The translations under genes were made by a program, and so were the position numbers. The notes under the pieces are model-generated. The model was not told the DNA's origin and searched no databases. It saw nothing but the letters and a program-made list of their open reading frames with translations. From Gammaproteobacteria bacterium (lineage in GTDB: Bacteria > Pseudomonadota > Gammaproteobacteria > Steroidobacterales > Steroidobacteraceae): a stretch of DNA of 6,942 nt. The first letter of the stretch is position 1, and each line of letters begins with the position of its first letter. Below, one piece after another: positions 1 to 4,375 of the stretch. The DNA lies in contig JAQGOE010000361.1 of assembly GCA_028293725.1 (NCBI GenBank), positions 1 through 6,942 on the forward strand, read 5' to 3'.

Positions 1-82
1 ACTCGCTGATCACGCGGGTCAGCTCATGGACCATCCCAGTGCGGTCGCTGCCGATCGCCGAAACGGCCAAGTGCTGCTTCAT
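1..82 (-). CDS. gcvR: GcvR-like ACT-domain regulator, N-terminal fragment
   Basis: The complement of 82..1 opens with ATG and reads through 27 codons to the window edge, starting MKQHLAVSAIGSDRTGMV. This has the pattern of the first strand and helix of an ACT domain (hydrophobic strand, G-x-D-R-x-G turn, then a helix), as at the N-terminus of glycine cleavage repressor GcvR proteins. In E. coli, gcvR lies divergently next to dapA, exactly as here, and this synteny supports the name as much as the short sequence does. In E. coli GcvR antagonises GcvA to repress the glycine cleavage operon; that role here is inferred by homology. No strong Shine-Dalgarno sequence lies at the usual distance from the ATG; an AAGGA is more than 15 bases upstream. 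Most of the gene is outside the window. A different ACT-domain protein cannot be excluded. Confidence 0.75.
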   Translation of the reverse strand, partial: MKQHLAVSAIGSDRTGMVHELTRVISE

Positions 83-176
83 CTGTGCGTTGACGGTGGA
101 ATTCCTTATATTCGCGCGAAGTGTACCGGGAGCGGCGTCTGGTTGCGACAGCAGGTGCCATGTCGCGTGCTCACGA

Positions 177-322
177 CGGCATAGGTGGCGTAGAGGCCCT
201 CTGGGGGTGCCATGTTCAGGCTCCTTGCGCGCGCGTAAGAGGGGTGCGGCCAGGCCCATGCAAGCTCAGGCCCTGTCGTGCGGCGCGCGCTCAAGAGCGG
301 CATAGGTGGCTTTGAGGCCCTC
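177..322. repeat. 25-bp imperfect direct repeat, two copies 121 bp apart
   Basis: Copy 1 is 177-201 and copy 2 is 298-322. They agree at 23 of 25 positions, with the mismatches at the 14th and 16th bases; the first 13 bases, CGGCATAGGTGGC, and the last nine, GAGGCCCTC, are identical. Similarity continues to the left of each copy (GCG[T/C]GCTCA before both) with a one-base length difference. A decamer GGTGCCATGT also occurs twice nearby, at 154-163 and 206-215. The function is unknown: it may be a remnant of a dispersed intergenic repeat family or a local duplication. Confidence 0.75.
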
Positions 323-325
323 AGG

Positions 326-344
326 TTGCCTAGCGCTTGCCTAG
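326..344 (+). repeat. TTGCCTAG direct repeat with 11-bp period
   Basis: Two perfect copies of TTGCCTAG (326-333 and 337-344) are separated by CGC, so they recur every 11 bp and face the same side of the helix. The second copy supplies the possible -35 element of the dapA promoter. This is the geometry expected of a tandem protein binding site, but a chance duplication is possible and no regulator can be named. Confidence 0.5.
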
Positions 345-366
345 TCAGAGCACCGGCTCGTAACAT
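337..366 (+). promoter_or_regulatory. Candidate sigma-70 promoter of dapA
   Basis: TTGCCT (337-342) matches the -35 consensus at 4 of 6 positions, and TAACAT (361-366) matches the -10 consensus at 4 of 6, with an 18-base spacer. Transcription would start near 373, leaving a leader of about 30 bases before the dapA ATG. The leader has a run of six T (376-381) and only a weak GGA (393-395) as ribosome binding site, 7 bases from the ATG. No better hexamer pair was found between the repeats and the gene. Confidence 0.4.
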
Positions 367-402
367 CGCACGCTCTTTTTTCAGCAGCTTGCGGAATTTT
401 CC

Positions 403-1287
403 ATGTTTTCAGGCAGCTTGGTGGCCGTCGTGACGCCGATGCGTTCTGACGGGCGTGTCGATTTCGAGGCCTGGGCCCGGCTGGTGGACTTTCATCTCCA
501 GAACGGCACGAGCGGCATTGTCGTGGCCGGGACCACCGGCGAGTCCCCTACATTGCGCGATAGCGAGCTTCGCGAGCTGACCGAGCGCGCCTGCGACCAG
601 GCGCGGGGGCGGATCCCGATCATCGTCGGCGCGGGTACGAACAGCACCGCCGCGACGGTCGAGCGCGTCGGCTGGCTCTCGGAATTGCCGGTGGACGGCT
701 TGCTCATTGTGACGCCGGCTTACAACCGCCCGACACAGGAAGGGCTGTATCTGCATTTCGCGGCCGCGGCCGAAGCGGCCCGCAAGCCGATTATTCTGTA
801 TAACGTCCCGGCGCGGACGGCGGTGGATATGCTGCCGGCGACCGTGGTGCGGCTCTCGCAACTTCCCGGGATCGTTGCAGTCAAAGAGGCGGTAACGGAG
901 CCGGGGCGGGTGCGCGCCCTGGTCGATGCGTGCCGGAACGACTTCGTGGTGTTGAGTGGCGATGACGCCACCGCACGTCGCTCCTTCCAGGAGGGCTCGC
1001 GCGGAGTGATTTCCGTGACTGCGAATGTGGCGCCCCGAGGCATGGCGGATGTGGTTGCCGCGGGTGTGCGCGGCGATTACGCGACGGCCGAAAAGCTGGA
1101 TGCGCCGCTGGCAGCGCTGCATCGGGATCTGTTTATCGAGGCGAACCCGATCCCGACCAAGTGGGCGCTGGCGCGCATGGGCTTGATCGGGGAGGGCATC
1201 CGGTTGCCGCTCACGCCGTTGTCGGCGGCGTCACAGCCGGCGGTGCTGGCGGCTTTGCAGGGGGCGGGCGTATTGCCCGCGAATTGA
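403..1287 (+). CDS. dapA: 4-hydroxy-tetrahydrodipicolinate synthase (DHDPS)
   Basis: Encodes 294 residues, close to E. coli DapA (292). The enzyme condenses pyruvate with aspartate semialdehyde, the first committed step of the diaminopimelate/lysine pathway, in the cytoplasm. The protein is a single TIM barrel. Visible residues match E. coli numbering without shift: Thr44-Thr45 in GTTGESPTL, Tyr107 in TPAYNRP, Tyr133 and Arg138 in LYNVPART, and the Schiff-base Lys161 in AVKEA; GDD lies at 186-188. Of the E. coli lysine-inhibition contacts only Asn80 (and Ser48) is kept: His53 is Asp, His56 Leu, Glu84 Ala and Tyr106 Ala, so weak or absent lysine feedback is inferred. The ATG at 403 gives the canonical N-terminus. 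It is divergent from the gcvR-like gene and followed 104 bases later by a lipoprotein gene on the same strand, probably co-transcribed. Confidence 0.97.
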   Translation: MFSGSLVAVVTPMRSDGRVDFEAWARLVDFHLQNGTSGIVVAGTTGESPTLRDSELRELTERACDQARGRIPIIVGAGTNSTAATVERVGWLSELPVDGLLIVTPAYNRPTQEGLYLHFAAAAEAARKPIILYNVPARTAVDMLPATVVRLSQLPGIVAVKEAVTEPGRVRALVDACRNDFVVLSGDDATARRSFQEGSRGVISVTANVAPRGMADVVAAGVRGDYATAEKLDAPLAALHRDLFIEANPIPTKWALARMGLIGEGIRLPLTPLSAASQPAVLAALQGAGVLPAN

Positions 1288-1367
1288 GCTGGGCGCGCCG
1301 AGGCGCCGGATTGGAACTAGCGCGCGTCGACGCGCCCAAATGAACTGGCGCGCCTGCGCGCCGCAAT
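1286..1367 (+). repeat. Three tandem GC-rich hairpin units between dapA and lipoprotein gene
   Basis: Three consecutive units of 28, 28 and 26 bp (1286-1313, 1314-1341, 1342-1367) fill most of the gap. Each starts GA(G/A)CT, has a GC-rich palindromic core and ends with an A/T-rich TTG or AAT. The cores are GGCGC/GCGCC with a 6-base loop (1292-1307), the perfect 14-bp palindrome GCGCGTCGACGCGC (1322-1335), and a 7-bp arm pair GGCGCGC/GCGCGCC around CT (1347-1362). A fourth partial start, GAAAT, follows at 1368. The first unit overlaps the dapA stop codon. No T-run follows any hairpin, so these are not ordinary intrinsic terminators. In mRNA they could stabilise the dapA 3' end or attenuate downstream expression; this is inference. 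Confidence 0.8.
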
Positions 1368-1391
1368 GAAATAAGGCTAAAGGCTTTGCGA

Positions 1392-1691
1392 ATGAAAGTA
1401 GTGCTGCAGTTGGGGGTGGTTCTGGCCGTGGGTCTGGCGCTTGCGGGCTGCCATCCGATCCAGGCGCTCAAGTCCCGGGCCAACTCCTGCCATCGTACTC
1501 AGCCCTACACGGCGGCCACGAGTGTCGCCCCCCTGAAGATTCCCGCAGGCCTCGACCAGCCGGATTCGACCAACGCCCTGCACGTCCCGGACCTGAAGGA
1601 GCCGGCGCCCCCGCGCCGCTCGGGCAAAGACCCCTGCCTGGACGAGCCGCCGTCGTACAAGGTGGTGAAGCCGGTAGCACCGCAGGCGTAA
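1392..1691 (+). CDS. Small outer-membrane lipoprotein, BamC N-terminal-like
   Basis: Encodes 99 residues from the ATG at 1392, which has AAAGG (1379-1383) 8 bases upstream. An in-frame TTG two codons earlier would lie too close to that site. The N-terminus is a lipoprotein signal with a short charged start, a hydrophobic segment and the lipobox LAGC (Cys20 would be lipidated). The mature part is short and Pro-rich with two further Cys (33, 82). Residues 39-67 (Tyr39, then APLKIPAGLDQP and NALHVPDL) resemble the extended N-terminal segment of BamC, which in E. coli wraps around BamD in the beta-barrel assembly machine. The two helix-grip domains of BamC are absent: the gene stops cleanly with TAA before a terminator. 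The location directly after dapA matches E. coli bamC. The BamC relation is inferred from this short motif and synteny; it may simply be an uncharacterised lipoprotein. Confidence 0.75.
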   Translation: MKVVLQLGVVLAVGLALAGCHPIQALKSRANSCHRTQPYTAATSVAPLKIPAGLDQPDSTNALHVPDLKEPAPPRRSGKDPCLDEPPSYKVVKPVAPQA

Positions 1692-1704
1692 GACGCGTGC
1701 GGGC

Positions 1705-1741
1705 GGGGGCGGCATCGATTATCATCCGCCGCCCCTTTTTC
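1705..1741 (+). terminator. Rho-independent terminator after the dapA-lipoprotein unit
   Basis: GGGGCGGC (1706-1713) pairs perfectly with GCCGCCCC (1728-1735) around a 14-base loop, and five T (1736-1740) follow at once. A G-U pair (1705 with 1736) could extend the stem. It lies 14 bases after the lipoprotein stop codon and just upstream of the tRNA gene, so it separates the two transcription units. Confidence 0.9.
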
Positions 1742-1807
1742 GTCGGATGGACCTGCCTCGGCACTGCCTGAGGCCCCGTCGAGAAAGCTTGGTGTATTGG
1801 GATTGAT

Positions 1808-1899
1808 GGAGAGGTGGCCGAGCGGTCGAAGGCGCTGGACTGGAATTCCAGTTACATCTTAACGGGTGTACGTGGGTTCGAATCCCACCCTCTCCGCCA
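1808..1899 (+). tRNA. tRNA-Ser (anticodon GGA)
   Basis: A complete 92-base class II tRNA. The acceptor stem pairs GGAGAGG (1808-1814) with CCTCTCC (1889-1895), followed by discriminator G1896 and an encoded CCA (1897-1899). The anticodon stem is CTGGA/TCCAG (1835-1839, 1847-1851) with loop CTGGAAT and anticodon GGA at 1842-1844, reading UCC and UCU. The long variable arm forms a stem TACATC/GGTGTA (1853-1858, 1865-1870), as expected for serine. The T arm is GTGGG-TTCGAAT-CCCAC (1872-1888). Upstream, TATTGG (1795-1800) is only a weak -10 candidate, with no clear -35. Confidence 0.97.
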
Positions 1900-1909
1900 C
1901 TTCAAGTCT

Positions 1910-1954
1910 CTCGCACAGCAAGCACTGCGAGGCTCGCATTACGGCCCCGCGGGG
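1910..1954. repeat. Inverted repeats between tRNA-Ser and the GH66 gene end
   Basis: CTCGCA (1910-1915), TGCGAG (1926-1931) and CTCGCA (1933-1938) can form two mutually exclusive hairpins, one with a 10-base loop and one nearly loopless. A separate 10-bp palindrome CCCCGCGGGG lies at 1945-1954, six bases beyond the stop codon of the minus-strand gene. No T-run follows on either strand, so intrinsic termination is not supported. The position between two converging transcripts still makes a role in 3' end formation plausible. Confidence 0.4.
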
Positions 1955-1959
1955 TAAGC

Positions 1960-4356
1960 TTACACATGCCGCCGCACATAGATCATGTCCCAGAACGCAA
2001 GCTGCGGAACGGTGAACTCGACGTACGCTCCACGAGGATCCTGGCCGGTCGTGAATGGCAGTGAGCTGGTCCGGCCATAGTTCACATCTGGGCTTGCCAG
2101 GTAGACACCATCGATTCTGTCGCTTGCGTAGTATCGAAGTCTGATGTTGGTCTGCATGGGAGGCGCTTGCTTAGAGGAGCGCCACTGGTCGTCGAGCGTC
2201 ACGAGGTTGACGAGATGGAGAATGTCGTAGGGGCCGATCTGGCGCGGCACGACCCAGATGCCGTTGCCACCCTTGTCGAGCAACTGCTGGCCTGTCAGGG
2301 CAACCACGAGGCCCGTTCCGTTGCCCAATGAGGCCACCTCAGGTGCGAAGAGCAGTGTCTCGTAGGCACTGATGAATGACATATCGTCGCGCAATGCCCG
2401 CTTCAGTTGCGGCGGGAGCGCCTTTGACCGGTCCGGATAGTAGGGATTGGCCAGGCCCTGCTGATCATCGCCAATGAAGATCGATGTGGCGCCGGAGGCG
2501 AAAATCGCCGCCATCTGCAGGCGCACGGCCGCCTCGCTGAACTCGCTGAAACGCAGGTTGTCCACAAACATGGCGGCGCCCGTGTCTTGTGCGACGGCCA
2601 GGGTGATCTTGTTCGCGCCGGCCGGAAGCTGCACCTGGATGTTGGGCGAGCTCACCCACGCGCTCCAGTCCGCCGCTGAGGGGAGCTGGAGAGTGTCAGC
2701 CGGGGCGCCGTTTATGGAGACTTGTGCGTTGAGAGTGTGGCCACTGGCGTTCGAGTATCGAAACACCAGGGGCTCCGTCGCCGACTCAGGCAGCGTGATC
2801 GTCCAGGTGATGGAATCGCCCGGACGATCCATGCTGTCCACGAAACCGAGGCCGGTGAAACCCGGAACGTTGTTGGCGATGCCCGCGCCGCCGGTCAGCG
2901 TCGTTTGACCTTCGGCCTCGTAGACTGGGCCGGTGTCCTCGCCGTATTGCGCATATGCCGCCAGTACGACTGGCCGGTGTCGTCCGATCGAGCGGAGCTG
3001 CTCTACGTAGCGACGCAGGTCGTCGTAGGAATTGGATTTGTACCAGATCTCGCTGTACAGGAAGTCGCACGCTGAGCTTCCCGCGACCTCTGGCACGGCC
3101 CAGCCGTTGACGGTACCGTCGACGAGGTTGAACGTGCACGCGGCTTTCTTTGGGTCGTTCGTCGAGAGGCGTGCGTCGGTGGCCTCGAGGAAGCTCACGA
3201 AGGCACTCGGTAGATCGACTGGTGTTCCGTCGGCCCGGAGAACGCCCTGTCGCTGTCCAAGTTGGTCGATGTGGGCGCCGTCAAACCCAAACGTATTCAC
3301 CGCATCGACGTATTCGCTCCCCATCCAAGCCTGCCACTTGGGGTTGCCCGGATCGAAGAGATAAAGCATTTCCCCGGGGATCTGCGCGCTGAAGTCGAAC
3401 GAAAGTTGTCCCGTGGCGTTCGGCTGCGAGAACAGACCCCATGAAGGGCTGATTGGCCAAAGCTGTGCATATCCCTCCCTCGCGGCGTAAATCATCACGT
3501 ACGGCATCGCGAGCGCATTGTATTGGTGCACGGAATCGACGAGGTTGTGGATGATCGATACCGTGTTGGTCCGGCCGAATAGATCCGTCCACGTGGGGTT
3601 CATAGTGCCGTTCGTGCGCTGGATCAGTTTCTCATGGCGCCAGAACCAGTCGTAGAACTCAAAGAGATTCAGGTGATAGTCCAGGGCGAGGCGTTGCACG
3701 ATCGGACCGGTGACCGCGGGTGTCTGATCCGGAGAGAACTTCGATAGATAGCCATAGCGCGGGTACCCCAGCGAGCTGGAGCTGACGTCTATTCCGGTGG
3801 AGCCAATAACACGACCACCCGCCGACACGACCGCCAGGTAGCCCGTGAAGTCTGTCATCGGAGTCTTCCACCGTAGTTCGACACTGGTGGGGGTGTTCGG
3901 TTGGAGTGTGACGGGTGAGCTGGTCGTGTGATCCAACTGATCCTGCAGGTGAAATATCGTCAGCTCCATCGGGCCGGCCACGGGCGTGCTGGTCGGAGAC
4001 AGAGCCTGCACGTCAATAACGGCCGTGTCTCCCGGCAGGTAGCGGGCTGCCGATGGATAAACCCGCGCCGCATCAGGATGTGGTGCGAGGGCATCGGGCG
4101 GCGCCGAAGGAGAGGCGGCGGGCGATGCGGGTGCTGCCGGCGGGGCAGGAGGCGCGGGCGAGGCAGGAGCCGTTGGTGATGCCGGGGCTGCTGGCGATGC
4201 AGGAGCTGTTGGCGATACAGCAGACGACGGCGACGCCGAGCACGCCGGCGCCAGCACTCCCGCCGCGAACGCCAACAGCACAATCCGCGCGATCGCCAAC
4301 AGTAAGCTTTCCCCTGCACCGGACTCGGTTGCTCGCATGAAGAGGCGCGGGGTCAT
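1960..4356 (-). CDS. Exported GH66 dextranase or cycloisomaltooligosaccharide glucanotransferase with inserted CBM35-like domain
   Basis: From the ATG at 4356 it encodes 798 residues; AGGA lies 9 bases upstream. The frame is open to 4407, but those starts lack a usable ribosome site. Order: hydrophobic export segment (18-39, ending VLAPAC), Pro/Ala/Ser linker (40-88), Ig-like beta domain (about 96-193), GH66 barrel (from 201), CBM35-like domain (about 477-604) inserted in the barrel, last barrel part (about 608-673), C-terminal beta domain. GH66 enzymes act on alpha-1,6-linked dextran. The four conserved acids are visible: Asp236 (FYDW), nucleophile Asp364 (GAHIDQLG), acid/base Glu436 (YSEIW) and Asp630/631 (IGDD). 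The 72-residue gap from nucleophile to acid/base and the inserted CBM35 match CITase-type enzymes. Cys39 could be lipidated, but APAC is a poor lipobox, so secretion after ordinary cleavage is as likely. Second gene of the operon, 19 bases after the GH15 stop. GH66 is firm; product type is inferred. Confidence 0.9.
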   Translation of the reverse strand: MTPRLFMRATESGAGESLLLAIARIVLLAFAAGVLAPACSASPSSAVSPTAPASPAAPASPTAPASPAPPAPPAAPASPAASPSAPPDALAPHPDAARVYPSAARYLPGDTAVIDVQALSPTSTPVAGPMELTIFHLQDQLDHTTSSPVTLQPNTPTSVELRWKTPMTDFTGYLAVVSAGGRVIGSTGIDVSSSSLGYPRYGYLSKFSPDQTPAVTGPIVQRLALDYHLNLFEFYDWFWRHEKLIQRTNGTMNPTWTDLFGRTNTVSIIHNLVDSVHQYNALAMPYVMIYAAREGYAQLWPISPSWGLFSQPNATGQLSFDFSAQIPGEMLYLFDPGNPKWQAWMGSEYVDAVNTFGFDGAHIDQLGQRQGVLRADGTPVDLPSAFVSFLEATDARLSTNDPKKAACTFNLVDGTVNGWAVPEVAGSSACDFLYSEIWYKSNSYDDLRRYVEQLRSIGRHRPVVLAAYAQYGEDTGPVYEAEGQTTLTGGAGIANNVPGFTGLGFVDSMDRPGDSITWTITLPESATEPLVFRYSNASGHTLNAQVSINGAPADTLQLPSAADWSAWVSSPNIQVQLPAGANKITLAVAQDTGAAMFVDNLRFSEFSEAAVRLQMAAIFASGATSIFIGDDQQGLANPYYPDRSKALPPQLKRALRDDMSFISAYETLLFAPEVASLGNGTGLVVALTGQQLLDKGGNGIWVVPRQIGPYDILHLVNLVTLDDQWRSSKQAPPMQTNIRLRYYASDRIDGVYLASPDVNYGRTSSLPFTTGQDPRGAYVEFTVPQLAFWDMIYVRRHV
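4166..4219 (-). repeat. Tandem 18-bp repeat coding for the Pro/Ala/Ser linker
   Basis: Three adjacent 18-bp units (4166-4183, 4184-4201, 4202-4219) differ at a few positions, and more degenerate units continue to about 4093. Eighteen bases are six codons, so copy-number change keeps the frame and would only lengthen or shorten the SPTAPA-type linker between the export signal and the folded part of the GH66 enzyme. Confidence 0.75.
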
Positions 4357-4365
4357 ACGCCGCAT

Positions 4366-4369
4366 TCCT
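4366..4369 (-). promoter_or_regulatory. Ribosome binding site setting the GH66 start
   Basis: AGGA on the minus strand lies in the 19-base gap after the GH15 stop codon. It is 9 bases from the ATG at 4356 but directly abuts the ATG at 4365, so 4356 is the preferred start. The ATG at 4338 would also keep the export segment but has no such site. The tight spacing indicates one mRNA for both glucanase genes. Confidence 0.6.
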
Positions 4370-4375
4370 GTACGG

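Larger units (their letters stand above)
83..402. other. Divergent gcvR-dapA intergenic region, no gene seen
   Basis: This 320-base stretch separates the two divergent starts. Short open frames cross it on both strands, but none has a good ribosome binding site or a recognisable product, and their compositions (Arg/Ala/Cys-rich) look like chance reading of GC-rich DNA. It holds a 25-bp imperfect direct repeat, an 8-bp direct repeat and a candidate dapA promoter, listed separately. It must also contain the gcvR promoter; I see no convincing one. Confidence 0.7.

Noticed and set aside
177..322. CRISPR-like array in the gcvR-dapA gap
   Set aside because: Only two imperfect copies, with 96 bases between them, no third unit and no cas gene.
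347..381. Possible terminator or attenuator before dapA (AGAGC, distant GCTCT and a T-run)
   Set aside because: The stem is only 5 bp with a 20-base loop and overlaps the likely -10 element; the T-run alone does not support termination.
409..1122. 237-codon open frame on the minus strand inside dapA
   Set aside because: It is fully antisense to a complete DapA with all catalytic residues; its His/Arg-rich translation resembles no protein family I know.
1286..1367. Hairpin units as an intrinsic terminator of dapA
   Set aside because: No hairpin is followed by a T-run, while a textbook terminator exists after the lipoprotein gene, so dapA transcription probably continues through.
3960..4319. 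Arg-rich 119-codon minus-strand frame overlapping the GH66 linker
   Set aside because: It is an out-of-frame reading of the 18-bp linker repeats, which explains its runs of Arg, Pro and His.
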